From: Taiwanofungus camphoratus
Lineage: Eukaryota; Basidiomycota; Agaricomycetes; Polyporales; Taiwanofungaceae
Assembly: GCA_003999685.1 (NCBI GenBank)
Contig: CP021222.1
Coordinates: 3,162,001 to 3,226,000, forward strand
DNA: 64,000 nt
Reading direction: 5' to 3'
This document shows, piece by piece, positions 25,883 to 37,917 of this stretch. Below the pieces are notes generated by a model. That model saw only the letters and a list, made by a program, of their open reading frames with translations. It ran no database searches and was not told where the DNA came from. The translations under genes and the position numbers were made by a program. How positions within the stretch are numbered: the stretch's first letter is position 1; every line of letters begins with the position of its first letter.

Positions 25883-27094
25883 ATGGCCGTACCTCCCCCC
25901 TCGCAGTTCGCAGCGCTGCTGCGTCAGTCTAAATTTGCATCCTTTGATCCTCAAATCGGTCAAGCATATGCTTCGTTCGGTGGGCATGCTCATCGCGGCA
26001 ACTGGGGTTTGAAAAGGCCTCTACCTCTTCGTCGCAGGAACGGGACTGTAACAGTCAGAGCAGTTGACTCCAGGGAACAGCAGACTGAATGGAAGAGCGC
26101 AGAGCCTCAGAGCCGATGGATTCAGATGTGGGACGAGGTGGGCGTGACGCCGCGACTGGCACTCGAAGGACCTTGGAGCAAGAAACTAGGATTTCTGGGG
26201 GAGGTGAACTGGAAGGTGGACTCAGAGTTCAGTCGAGGGGCGGATGACCTGTTTCGTGACGATGGAGGAGTGGAGGACGAGTTGGGTAAGAAAGATAAAA
26301 GCATGGCTACTCCGAATATCTATGCCATGACGGAGAAGGAGTTCGGGCGCTACCTAAAGCAGTTGAGGGAGATGAGGCCTGCTTTCCGCGAACATATCCA
26401 GGAATCAGAGCGAACTGGCTCCTCTCTCTGGGAACAATCACACCGACCAGGCGAACATTTCAAGTCTTTCCTACAACGTCGAGCGTACCAGATATACAAT
26501 TCCTCGGAGTCTCATGAAATCGAGCAGCAGCCTCAGCGCTATGGTGGACTCACATATACAAAATCGCCACCGCTACAAACCTACTTCTTAGCGAAACCTC
26601 AGGCGGGACGCATCTTGCAGCAAATGGCTGAAAATCCCTCTTCTCGACTATCCAGCGATGACTTTATCGTGAGCTTTGCCGGCATGACCCCAACGCTAGG
26701 CAAGAATCAGCGAGGTACGGTGAACCCGGTTGATTGGAAATCGCTGGATGGGCCAAGCCCCGATCGAGGAGTCACGAAGTTCCGCTTCATGAAAGCAACA
26801 CTCGTCGCTCCGCCCGCAACGGTTGGCGACAAACCGGAGGGTCTGGGCAGTGTCAAGATATATCCAAGAGTCATCGCTGATACAGGCGTGGAGATGACGC
26901 GTCCGAATACCCACATACCTGGCTCGAGGGAATATGTTGCCAATAACGAACTTGCGGCACACACTCCCACATTGTTCCGTTCTCAGTCACGCACGACGAC
27001 GCCTCGTAAAGATTATGATGGCAAGGTGCAAGGGAAGGGAGAGGATTTAATGCATCATCTGATGAATACCATGAGCAACATTGTCACCCGGTAA
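25883..27094 (+). CDS. MRP51: Mitochondrial small-subunit ribosomal protein Mrp51
   Basis: A single exon encodes 403 residues. The N-terminus shows the Mrp51 family pattern: FAALLRQSKFASFDPQIGQA, then GGHAHRGNWGLKRPLPLRR, followed by TVRAVDSREQQTEWKSAEPQ. The central region is charged and helical (YAMTEKEFGRYLKQLREMRP), and the C-terminal part includes GRILQQMAENPSSRL. Yeast Mrp51 is a fungus-typical component of the mitoribosomal small subunit, placed near the mRNA exit side and needed for translating certain mitochondrial mRNAs. The basic N-terminus could act in mitochondrial targeting. The start at 25883 is chosen because the family similarity begins right after it. It runs towards the HYPK-like gene, with only 113 bp between the two stops. 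Confidence 0.9.
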   Translation: MAVPPPSQFAALLRQSKFASFDPQIGQAYASFGGHAHRGNWGLKRPLPLRRRNGTVTVRAVDSREQQTEWKSAEPQSRWIQMWDEVGVTPRLALEGPWSKKLGFLGEVNWKVDSEFSRGADDLFRDDGGVEDELGKKDKSMATPNIYAMTEKEFGRYLKQLREMRPAFREHIQESERTGSSLWEQSHRPGEHFKSFLQRRAYQIYNSSESHEIEQQPQRYGGLTYTKSPPLQTYFLAKPQAGRILQQMAENPSSRLSSDDFIVSFAGMTPTLGKNQRGTVNPVDWKSLDGPSPDRGVTKFRFMKATLVAPPATVGDKPEGLGSVKIYPRVIADTGVEMTRPNTHIPGSREYVANNELAAHTPTLFRSQSRTTTPRKDYDGKVQGKGEDLMHHLMNTMSNIVTR

Positions 27095-27207
27095 CTGCTG
27101 GCTCTCGAGTTGGCCGGTAAATTCCAGTGATCGTATTGTTTTGTGCAGTAATATATCAGACTTGATCTCTATCGAAGCGTCCGACGCGGAGCCAAAACGC
27201 AGCGCAA

Positions 27208-27542
27208 CTACGCTGTTATCCAGTTCCTCAACGCTTTAAGTATATCTCCATTGTTCTCAGTAAGAATTTTCTCGGCTTGAGCACGGGGAATCTCCAATTC
27301 ATGAATCTATGGCAAAATGTTGAGTCTGCGTTAAGCCCTTCTCAGATATTAATGGACTTTACCAGCAAGTCTACGTCCTCCCGTTTCCCACTAGCGGAAT
27401 CCTTCGCCTTTACCGTAGGCTTGTCCAGAAGGCCACTCCGGAACGCTTCCTCCATTTTGCCCTTCGAATAGGCATATCCATCTGCGAACTGATGAGGCGC
27501 ATTCAAAAACTCATGCTCTACATGATCTGCTGGTGCATACAT
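27208..27542 (-). CDS. HYPK: HYPK-like UBA-domain protein (NatA partner)
   Basis: Two exons (27542-27363 and 27306-27208) with a 56-bp intron give about 92 residues. The C-terminal exon encodes a UBA-like helix set, IHELEIPRAQAEKILTENNG then DILKALRNWITA, which resembles the C-terminus of human HYPK. The preceding block, DGYAYSKGKMEEAFRSGLLD, is helical and matches the HYPK inhibitory segment in character. HYPK binds the ribosome-associated N-terminal acetyltransferase NatA (Naa15/Naa10) and tunes its activity, and has chaperone-like properties. The start is less certain: an in-frame stop precedes the ATG at 27542, but an upstream spliced start could not be joined in phase. Small size and a split frame make this gene easy to miss. 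It is head-to-head with UPF1. Confidence 0.75.
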
Positions 27543-27815
27543 TAACTATGACCTCTGGCTCTGGTCGTCCATTGCTCCGCAGAACATAAGACATCATGAA
27601 GCCTTGCAGAGACCGCAAGAGACAAACAATGAGACTACGTAAGTGAGCAGCAGGGAGACGAGTATGTACTTATTTAATTTTGCGGTTATTGATCGCGCCA
27701 TGTGCGTCTCGCGTGGTCATAGTCAGCAACCTCGGCAGCGCTGCCACACAACTTGACTCAAAACCACAGCTTTCTCGCAACTTATATCTTGTATCCTCCA
27801 TTGCGGTTCTCTCGA
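27543..27815. promoter_or_regulatory. Bidirectional promoter of HYPK-like gene and UPF1
   Basis: 273 bp separate the two start codons on opposite strands, so the promoters are shared or overlap. No sharp core element is evident. Confidence 0.55.
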
Positions 27816-30800
27816 ATGGATTCTTTTGAAAACTTTCAGTATGATTCTGCATCTTCTTATGGTGGTATAAGTGTCGTCGACGACACCTCATCGGTCTATA
27901 CCGCAAATACCACTAGTCAGAGCAACGTTGCGGTCGACCTAGACAGCTTGTCGATCATAGACGACCGGTCTTTCGTTTCCTCTTCGAATGGCCATGGGCA
28001 TGGGGTACATGGACATCCCTCGGGTAGAAGTGGCGTGGATGAGGATTTTGATGCGGTCCTGGATGACTTGAAAGACGAAGGCCAGGTAGATTTGCCACCC
28101 CACGCTTGCAGGTGAGTCAGCATATACCAACCTTGCAAGCTTGAGGTCTCACTCTTCAAGCAGTTACTGCGGAATTCACTCCCCCGCCTCGGTCGTCAAG
28201 TGCCTAATCTGTTCCAAGTGGTTTTGCAACTCTCGCGGTAACACGTCTGCCTCCCACATTGTTAATCACCTTGTTCGTGCAAAGCACAAGGAGGTGATTC
28301 TGCACAGCGAAAGCCCTTTGGGGGAGACTATACCTGAATGTTACAATTGCGGGAGTAAAAATGTTTTCATGTTGGGGTTCATTCCAGCCAAGAGTGATAC
28401 GGTGGTCGTACTTCTTTGTCGGTACGTTCTTTTTTGCAAGGTATACGAACATCACAATGACTGTATCTCAACAGTCAACCGTGTGCTGCTATTTCCAAGG
28501 ATATTTCCTGGAATGCGGCTTTATGGGCTCCGTTAATAGACGATCGCTCCTTTCTATCTTGGCTTGTCAAGCCTCCAAGCGAAACAGAACAACTCAGGTC
28601 TCGTCAAATCTCCTTCCAACAGATCAATCGCCTCGAAGATCTTTGGCGTGAAAATGCCAATGCCACTCTTGAAGATCTGGAGAAGCCGGGTGTAGACGAC
28701 GAACCACAGCCCATTCTTTTGCGATACGAGGATGCTTATCAATACCAGAATATCTTTGGCCCTCTTGTTAAAATTGAAGCAGATTACGATAAACGACTGA
28801 AAGAGTCTCAGACTCAGACAGATATTTCCGTTCGCTGGGATCTTGGTTTGAACCAGAAGCGTGTCGCATGGTTTTGTCTACCGAAGCTAGAAAGTGGAGA
28901 GGTACGGTTGGCTGTGGGTGACGAACTCAGACTCAAATATTCGGGCCAACTGCACAAACCTTGGGAAGGGGATGGTCACGTCATCAAGATCCCCAACAGT
29001 GGGCATAACGTACTCTATCTTCATTCTAATAATTGATTGTTTTTTGACAGATGTTTCCGACGAAATTGGTCTGGAACTCAGGAGGTCTGAAGGTGTCCCC
29101 TTGGATATAACCCACAACTATACTGCAGATTTCGTTTGGAAGTCAACTAGTTTCGATAGGATGCAATTGGCTATGAAAACATTTGCCGTCGACGAGAAAA
29201 GCGTGAGCGGGTATATCGTGAGTCTTTCTTAGTTGCTCTAAATTATTGCGTTAACGTTGTATGTAGTATCACAAGCTCCTAGGTCACGACCTTGAGCCTC
29301 AAGTTTTGAGGACCCAGATGCCGAAGCGGTTTTCAGCCCCGGGTCTTCCAGAACTCAATCATTCTCAGATGTATGCCGTGAAAAGTGTTCTCCAGAAACC
29401 AATCAGTCTCATTCAGGGCCCTCCTGGGACTGGAAAGACAGTCACTTCTGCCTCGATTGTCTATCATCTCGCCAAAATGAATCCTGGCCAAGTACTTGTC
29501 TGTGCACCTTCTAACGTTGCTGTCGACCAGCTCACGGAGAAAATACACTCTACCGGGTTGAAAGTTGTTCGCCTGACTGCTAAGTCTCGTGAGGCGCTTG
29601 ACTCATCGGTCTCCTTCTTGACACTACATCAACAAGTTGCCAATAATACTACGCATGTGGAACTGCAGAAGCTTATTCAGCTCAAGAACGAACAAGGAGA
29701 GCTCAGTTCGAACGATGAGAGGAAATACAAAACACTGATCAGGCAGTGCGAAAAGGAGATTCTCGGTGCTGCTGATGTCATTTGCTGTACCTGCGTTGGT
29801 GCCGGTGATCCTCGTCTGAGCAAATTGAAGTTCAGAACTGTCCTCATTGATGAAGCAACTCAAGCAGCCGAACCAGGTAGGTGTCAAGGCGCTTTTCTTA
29901 TACGCCAGTATATTCACGTATGTATTATAGAGTGCATGATTCCGCTAGTACTTGGTTGTAAGCAGGTTGTCCTCGTTGGAGATCATCAGGTTGGTTATCT
30001 CATTTTTTCTAGGCGTCTACATATCTGACTTCGTGCGCATTGGCCTGCAGCAACTCGGTCCTGTTATCATGAACAAGAAAGCGGCGCGCGCCGGACTGAC
30101 TCAGTCGCTTTTCGAACGTCTCGTAGTCCTTGGTAATCGACCAATTCGGTTACAGGTTCAATACCGCATGCATCCGTGTTTGTCCGAATTTCCTTCGAAT
30201 ATGTTTTATGAAGGTACTCTTCAGAACGGAGTTACTGCTCCGGAGCGGCTGAGGAAGAACGTCGATTTCCCTTGGCCCGTCCCTGACACCCCCATGTTCT
30301 TCTACCAAAACTTAGGCCAGGAAGAGATTTCATCGAGTGGCACGTCCTTCCTGAATAGGTTCGTGCTTGCCGATTATTACGTGTCCTCGTTGACGGTGCA
30401 ATGAACTATTTATCGCTAAACAGGACGGAGGCTTCCAATGTAGAGAAGATTGTGACCAAATTCTTCAAATCTGGTGTTGTGCCCAGTCAAATTGGTGTTG
30501 TAACACCGTACGAAGGACAACGATCTTACATTGTCAATTACATGCAATTCAATGGGTCGCTGAAGAAAGATCTGTATAAGGAAATCGAGGTGGCCAGCGT
30601 TGATGCGTTCCAGGGACGGGAGAAGGATTACATCATCCTCAGTTGTGTCAGGAGCAACGAGCATCAAGGCATTGGCTTCTTGAATGACCCTAGACGATTG
30701 GATGTTGCATTAACTCGCGCGAAGTATGGCGTGGTGATTCTAGGTAATCCTAAGGTTCTTAGCAAGGTGAGCATCCGGGAATTGTTAGCTGGACGCAGGC

Positions 30801-31548
30801 ACTCATATAAGATACATTTAGCATCCCCTCTGGCACTATCTTTTAACGCACTACAAGGAAAAGAATTGCCTTGTTGAGGGTCCACTAAGCAACTTACAAC
30901 CTAGTATGATCCAATTTAGCAAGCCAAGGCGTACATTAGTAAAGGCGATGGATCAGTTCCGTCGGCACGAGACCAGTGCAAGGGACTATCTGGGAAGTGG
31001 GATGATGGGTGATGGTGAGTCAAATCTCCGTCCAGATTGATACATGTAAGCTGATTACTGTTTTTTAAGGTCGCCGATCCGGCACCCCAAGCCGCTTTGA
31101 CGCCAGCTTCTATCGTACACACGATGCCCTGGGATATATTCCCTCGGACGTACAATCTCTCCGTTCTCAGGCTACATACTCATCTGGGCTACCAATCTTT
31201 GCCGCCAGCGGACCTTTCGGGCCGGGGATGCAGCGACCCAATGGCGCCAAGCGCAGCGCCTACGGCAGCTATGCAAGTTCCATCATATCTCAGGATGTTG
31301 GAACCGGAGGAACCGACAATGCAAGTGTGATTGGCAGCGCTGTCGGACCTTCAGATCGCCCTATCAGTAGCATGGCCTACTCTCAATCAGATAGGCTGCG
31401 GCGTCGTGCATCATTTTCTTCAACGGCGGGGACTTCCGACATGGGCAGTTTGTCGCAATACGACTACAAGAGTCAAGACGACGCCACGGATCTAGATGAC
31501 ATGAAGTCACAATACACTGGCACACAGTCGGGTGTCACCGTGTTCTAG
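27816..31548 (+). CDS. UPF1: RNA helicase Upf1 (nonsense-mediated decay)
   Basis: About ten exons give roughly 1,060 residues closely following Upf1 of yeast and man. An acidic N-terminus ([13 protein letters not shown]) leads to the Cys/His zinc domain: [39 protein letters not shown] and [20 protein letters not shown]. The helicase core shows [20 protein letters not shown] (Walker A), [27 protein letters not shown] (DEAD-like box), [40 protein letters not shown] and [20 protein letters not shown]. The end reads [20 protein letters not shown], then a Ser/Gln-containing tail with SQ sites. Upf1 is the ATP-dependent helicase at the centre of nonsense-mediated mRNA decay in the cytoplasm. The SQ-bearing tail is longer than in budding yeast, recalling the phosphorylated tail of animal Upf1. 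Intron phases agree across all joins I checked. Confidence 0.97.
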
Positions 31549-32371
31549 CGTTCGGCCATGAATTGGTCGTAACGCCGTCCCTGATTGCGGCTCGGTCATG
31601 CGCTGCGTCATCAGAGTAGCCCACTCTTCTGTCCCGGGTGCCCGTCGCGATCATGCATCTTGGAATTCCCGTCCGTGTCATCCGCCCCGCGCAGCTCGCG
31701 GGTGCGGTCATGTGGCTGGCAGCCTCGTGCTGTCAGATCGACCGTCTTTGTCTCAGCAATGGAAACCCGCATGCGAGTAGAAGTACTGCGCACATTATGT
31801 GTCGACGGACATTAGTGCGGAACACCGCACATATGATCTGTCGTCTGGTCTCTGATAATCATGGGAGTGAATTATGCCCTTGTTCCGCGCTATGCATTAT
31901 GTCATTTATATCACTTGCCAAACTTTGTCCTTATCCAATTGTATGTTCCCCTTCACCAAGCTAGATGAGCACATAATGAAATTTCGGTACCGAACATAGA
32001 AGGTTGCGGGTTCCCGTTGCATGTGTGAGTATACGCATTCAAGAGGTAATCCGGGCGTCATGAGGTTCATGCAAGCATATGCGGTGACTATATAAATACA
32101 GGAGTGAAGCTGATCCGAATATGTGTAGATTTGGAATTGGGTATATGCAAAGCGAGGGTACAATTAAGAAATGATAAAAGCGTAAGGTAATCATCGGACC
32201 AATATCAAAAGACAACAATACGTACAATCACACTGCCCTTCGTCTGGACTAGAAGGTATGTGAGTTTCGACAATTAACCAAAGAAATACTGCTAGAGTGA
32301 TACTGGGAAAATTCAAGCTGGAGAAGTGGCTGCTGCCTCACATGCTAAGTTTTTGATGGTCGTGAGTAAAT
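31549..32371. other. Convergent intergenic region
   Basis: 823 bp between the ends of UPF1 and the second Zn2Cys6 gene. No coding frame has recognisable features; presumably 3' untranslated sequence. Confidence 0.5.
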
Positions 32372-33997
32372 TTACTCTCCAGTATCGTTGCGGGCTATGT
32401 CGCCAGGGGTAACCCGAGGTCGGGCACTACGAGAATGAGGAGTGCGAGCAGGAGCGACGGTGGAAATGACGGAGAAAGATGGTGCTGAATATTGGCGTGG
32501 CGGAGGTCTGTTGTCCAGAAAATCTGAGGAGTCAACTGATGTGATCGGTGACCGGCTAGCATCTGCCGAACTTATTGTCGAGCGACGGCGGGGCAGCGAT
32601 GGTGATAAAGATGACGGATTTACACCACTTGAACCGAGCCTGAGGGCACTGATACTTGGCGCAGACGCTGGCCCTGAAGTGTTGGCGTCTGCGCGCTGTA
32701 TTTTTTTGACTGGCTGTGGGGGTGCGAATCGGGAGTGAAGGGAGTTGTGATCGCCGCCAGAGACAGTGATGCACGCCTGGAGCTGGCGATGGCGGAACGA
32801 CTAGGTTCAGGTGCAGTAACGAGGTCCGAAGCTGGGGGCGATGCAGACGAAGGGCCGGGATCGACAGGGGACACCGCCATGGACACAGAATGTGTTGGAG
32901 AACCATGGGATGTGGGCGGGCGAGATGACGACGTCGGACTGTGTATTGCAGCTAATTGGAGCGGTCGATTGCTACTCATTGAAGACTCTCCGTGATGCGA
33001 TGACCGTATATTTGCCATTGTTGTATGGTACGTCGGCGGACACGATGTGGTATGATGATATGGCATGATGGCTGTTCCCTGCACAGAGTCAACAGGTGGA
33101 CCGGGAGCCATTGGCACTGCTGAAGAATGCATGTTTAATCGAGCGGGCATAGCAGTGTGCTTGACCATGGCTTCAAGCTCAAATACTTTAGCCTTGAGTT
33201 CATCGTACTCTGTACGAGTCACATATTTCTCCCTAGGAATTCGGAAATGTCAGAGACTGAGATAATGAAGTGATAGGGGGAACCTTACATGGGTTCAATG
33301 ATGTGCCACTGACATTTATGATGTTCCCCACGTCGGACGCAAGGCCCGCATGGCTGAGCCCTAAAAGGTCAAGATGATATCTAATATCAGATCAGTCAGA
33401 GACGTGGGTAAAACTGACACCGAACCTATCGCATTTAATCTTCCGTCTCTTGCATTCTTATGTTATCAGCACCGGAATCCGCGATATCCGTAGGTGAAAG
33501 GTGGCCAGGATGAAAATACGCGAATGAACGTGCGATCGTCAGACATAATCATTTCTAGCACGCATCTCGTGATGAGAAGAGTCTTACCGGTGCAACTCAA
33601 GGCCTGTCGACGTCGTTTCTTCTTCGGCGGTTCTTGTTGGTCCCCAAACTCTGGATCTGACTCGTCTGGGGCGGGACGCGAGCCTGAGAGAGAGAACCGA
33701 TTGAGTCGCTGTAATCGATTATTCAGTAATAGGAACCATACCGAGACTACTTCCAGATGCAACAGGATAACCAACGCTCTGTTGGCGAACGTACGAAGCG
33801 CCCGCGATCGCACTCGAAGGCTGCGGACCCGCCGGAGGGAGGTCAGGATGCAGCTGGTGTATTGAAGGCAATGAATGCTGAGACTGCGATGAGCTTTGTA
33901 TACCGGCGGCTGATACATCGCGCTCGTTAGCCTGTATTACTGCTACAGAACGTCTGGGACGCTCTGGCGGATTATGAGTCGGTCTCGCTAAATCCAT
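32372..33997 (-). CDS. Zn2Cys6 transcription regulator with apparent frame slip in the tail
   Basis: Exons join as 33997-33742, 33683 onward, 33456-33426, a fourth encoding the second half of the zinc cluster, and a last exon starting near 33235. The zinc cluster is split by two introns: CTECKRRKIKC then DRAQPCGPCVRRGEHHKC, i.e. C-x2-C-x6-C-x5-C-x2-C-x8-C, preceded by a basic KKKRRRQ. A coiled coil (YDELKAKVFELEAMVKH) follows, then a long Ser/Pro/His-rich region. In the original frame the protein stops at 32620. At a run of seven T on + (32701-32707, A on the coding strand) a shift by one base opens about 108 further Ser/Pro-rich residues ending at 32372. I therefore give the longer span. The cause may be a base-count error, a real frameshift or an unseen intron. 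No Fungal_trans domain is seen. Nuclear regulator; targets unknown. Confidence 0.75.
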
Positions 33998-36900
33998 TGG
34001 CGAACAGTAGACGAAAAGGTAGAACAGAGCGCGGCCTGAGACAGGAGTCTTTCATGAAGACTATCGACACGAACCGAGCCCCGGGAGTCTGATTGCGTTC
34101 ATGATTTAAGGGAATGCAGAGACCAGCGTGCACAGGTCTCGTGTCCAGATTGGCTCCAACTTGGGATTATGTGGATCTAAAAGGAGGTATGTTGTGAATT
34201 GACGGATGTTGATAAGATGGTTATCGACTCACCGAAACCGTGCCAGCATTTCGTAAAGAGTGATATCTTGTTGTACCTGCGCGTCAATGATCCGGCAACG
34301 ATGGCATCGGTACTCCTTCCTTGACAACGTTGCCCCCGTGATGTTGAGCTGAATTTGTCTCCGGTACAGGGTTGAACATACCATGCGGCTCGTGGACAAC
34401 CCGTTCCACCCTGTCTCATCAGTGGACGCAGCGTTTCGCGGACCCAAACGGACCCTATCTCGGGTTGTCCGACGCGGAAGAATAAACTTTTGAGTGTTGC
34501 ATGTAGCTCGGCAGCAACCGATTATCCGACGAGCACCATCCGTGCAATCTCCGTGAAGTAGATCGCGTACCAGTGTGTGCACTGGCTGCAGCCTTGCTAG
34601 AGCCGTCCATCTCCGCGTGCCAGAGGCCAGCTGTTCACGGAGGCAATCCTCCAGCAACCCTTCCTGCTGCAGAATACCACTGTTCTCACAACCAGCCCCG
34701 CTCCTATGCCCAAATATGTTATAGCATCTGTGGCGTGCGCATCTCTCCGTGTTGGACTCTACGGTCTTGTTCGCATGTGTTTGCCATGCGCACAACTTGC
34801 CGTTCTTACTGCGAGCCTGAGTCTGTACTGCCCCACACCAATCGATGCGCAGAGTTCTGAATACATGGGCAGCATACCGACCGGTAGTTGCCCGTGCTTT
34901 ATTCCCCAGGCGGCTTAGCGGCGCGCGTACGACGTTTTGCCAGTAAGTCATCTATTCGCGGCAGCCTCGCGGTTATAATCACTTGTTCGCCTCATCAGTC
35001 CACCTTACATGCTGGCGCCCATTTTAGTTATGCATCCTCTTCCAAGTCAAGAGCACACCGCATCCATGATCCGAATAGATGCAGATGATATCACCCGACT
35101 GTTCGAGCTCCGTGCCACTAGCCTGAGCTGCACCTGGTACAGCCGAGTGCCCAATCCAGTCTTGTCGCAAATGGCCTGTTGCCTGCTCCTGACAGTGACA
35201 TATCCATCTCTGTGTGTCCGCACGGTAACAACATTAGAGTTATCTGCAGCTCTTCACCGATATGAGACGCGCGTGTCCATGTGATGCCGCATCTCAGATA
35301 TCGGCCTTACTTGGTGTCTGTCTCCCGCCAGGAGGCGAGCACACCATTGTGTTGCAATTATTCACTCACTCCCAGCACAGCCATGTCGAGGGATTCCCCG
35401 AGCTAACTAGGTGGTATCTTGTCTCATCTCCGAACAATCAAATCAGGTCGGATGCTGCAAATACGTAGCTCCTATTGGCCGCTTAGCTCATGCATGGATG
35501 GACAGATATATCGGATCGATCACTCGCAGGCACCGGGTGATGTCCATCATACGTTGGTTCTTCAGTGAGGTGAAAATCCCATACCAGACATTGTGATACT
35601 TTCGCCAGTTCCTCATGTGGCAAGAGTATCAAGATGCAGGGTGGAAATACCGTAATCTGCCATGTCATAATTCCATTGCATGCTACGTGATTGGAACGCT
35701 TACATGGGTCCGTCGTAGCCTGACTTATGAACTTCGACATACTGATTGGATGTGAAGATTAAGTATGATCTTAAGATCATTCGGTGAACGTCCATGACCG
35801 TACGCTGGTGGTGGTGGCCGGCATTGTCATTCTTTACACATCTGATCATCTCGAAGTCGAATTCGAGAAGTCAGTCGACCAGCATCAATCGCTATCATCA
35901 GTTCATCATGACGATGGTGCAAGAGACGGCCATACCAACTTCGCTTTGTCTCGGCTTGGCCGCTCAGGGTCGCCGCCATTCCTAGTATCTTACTAGAAAC
36001 ATTCATCACACCGTGTCTCTTGGCTTACGCCCACTTTAAATTCGGCAAGAAGGGGGCTGTGTTTACCGAAGTAGGCTACGACCAAATTAACAGCGGACAG
36101 GTATTTGATTCAGTCGCACGGAGCTATACGTGAAGTCCGCTCTTCCCCGTGCGTGAAATCATAGTTTTCATTTCGAACGCAACTCCCCACTTTCCCAGCG
36201 GCTGGGGCATGTTTTGTTTATTAAGGCAGCGGTGTTAATCCATCTACTTTGGCTACCCTGGTCCTCGAGAATCATGCCGTAGGGTGTGCGCTTGGTGTAG
36301 GCATCTGACATGATGAGATAATCAAACCCGCCTGAATCTTGTTTTCTCCCGTGTCTAAAATAGCCCATCGCCACTCTATGTACTACACAGGTGTGTTTCC
36401 ATAACATATCGGCCTGCGAGGGTAGATGCGCATCTCCCATGCAGAGTGACGTGTGGTCATTGACTTTCCCGCCTTTCTCTACCTTGCATGCGAACGTGAT
36501 TTGACACTCACAGTCTCGTAACGCTTCGACAAGGGGGCTGTGCGAGTCTCATCTATCGAGCAAAATGGAACGGCCTTCAAAATATGCGAGCCGCTGCAGG
36601 AAGTGCTGTTGTACATGCCTGGCAGTAGTTGACTTCCCTCCCACCGTGGTCTATCACTGTCACCGCATGTCTGCCAGCTGATGCAGTGTTGGTGTCATGA
36701 TCATCTATCCGTTTGTCAGGAGATCATGGAGGCAGTGGCCGCGACGTTCATAAAAAAGTTTTCGATGAATCCTGCCAAGTAGATCTATCGCTTGATACGG
36801 GCTGCGAGCGCTCGTGAACGTCGTCTGGTCCTCGGCAGGTCGTCCTGCTGAGCTCCAGGAGAACATGAGTGTACATGTGGACAGGCACAGACACCTTAGG

Positions 36901-37917
36901 CATGTTCGCCGCCACATGAGTGGATCTTCACCGCCAGCTCCGCATCAGCTGACTTCAGTCTTGCATGATCGTGTGCAAGACTCAACTCTCCCTGACGGGG
37001 AGACCTGACTCAAGTCCACGGCCAAGCGTCACACTAATACTCCGTGTAAGCTGACCGGAGCGGACGTTTGCAAAGAATGACTGTTAGCATGTCTGAGGTG
37101 CAGGACATAAATTTCAGGTCATGCGTTCTCAACAAGGTATTTCCATTGAGGCCTGCATGCTTTAAAATCTTCACGCACTCTCCAACAGCCTTTCCATGGG
37201 CGAGAATGTCATGTTGATTTCCGAGGTGATGCATCCTTACTTCCTGGCGTGTATCCGTGGGTGTGTCTAGCGCATGTTCGAGCGTGCGCATTGAGCGCTC
37301 ACCGGATGAGCAAGAAAATTTAGTAGGTCCATTCGAGTGTTGAACATGTTCACCCACTGACCGTTGGCATAACGGCAGTAAGAATCTTCTATTCTTCTGA
37401 CGGCTTTTCGAAAGCGCCAAGGGTCCGCGTTGCCGGAGTGTCGCACTGCGCCATGATGAGCGCACGAGCTGATCCAACGCTCACCGAAGCGTCCACGCAG
37501 GTTTTCAACATCTGCTAATGCACGAGGGCCTCCAAATACGCGCCGCAGAATTAAATGTCAACATGCACCCCTGTGGTATGATTTGGTGAACCGGAAGCGG
37601 CGTGCAATCTCGACGGCCGGATGTAGTCTTTCAATAGCGCGCAGTTTTCTTTTCATCCAGCGGCACTACGTGCGTCTTTACTGTTCGGGAGCATTTTCAT
37701 ATCCGAAGAGAAGATAGTTGCCCATCAGACGGTCCATACTTGCGACATCTCCGTGCCTGCACCTAGGTTCTCATACATCTCCTTAATATTGCAATTTCGC
37801 ACCACGGTATCATTAGTCCACATGTACGCAGGTTTTAATCTGACTACAGATGACATTTCTCTGTACAAAAACAGCATGTTTAGCCCAGAGACAATTTATG
37901 CGCCTGGAATGCGTGCC
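33998..37917. other. 3.9 kb with no recognised gene
   Basis: The sequence shows only orphan open frames, the longest 34229-34951 on - (240 codons). Others (36168-36440 and 37034-37477 on -) lack motifs. The first 150-300 bp would carry the promoter of the Zn2Cys6 gene. I see no transposon ends or long repeats. Confidence 0.4.
34229..34951 (-). CDS. Orphan open frame, hypothetical
   Basis: A 240-codon frame starting MTYWQNVVRAPLSRLGNKAR is somewhat longer than expected by chance in a window of this size. It is rich in Arg, Cys and Thr and matches no family I know. Close to its 3' end a good GTGAGT donor occurs (just after LYEMLARF), with a TTTTAG acceptor about 55 bp on that would add two or three codons before a stop. 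No upstream exon, signal peptide or membrane span is evident. It could be a fast-evolving gene, relic or chance frame. Confidence 0.22.
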   Translation of the reverse strand: MTYWQNVVRAPLSRLGNKARATTGRYAAHVFRTLRIDWCGAVQTQARSKNGKLCAWQTHANKTVESNTERCARHRCYNIFGHRSGAGCENSGILQQEGLLEDCLREQLASGTRRWTALARLQPVHTLVRDLLHGDCTDGARRIIGCCRATCNTQKFILPRRTTRDRVRLGPRNAASTDETGWNGLSTSRMVCSTLYRRQIQLNITGATLSRKEYRCHRCRIIDAQVQQDITLYEMLARFR

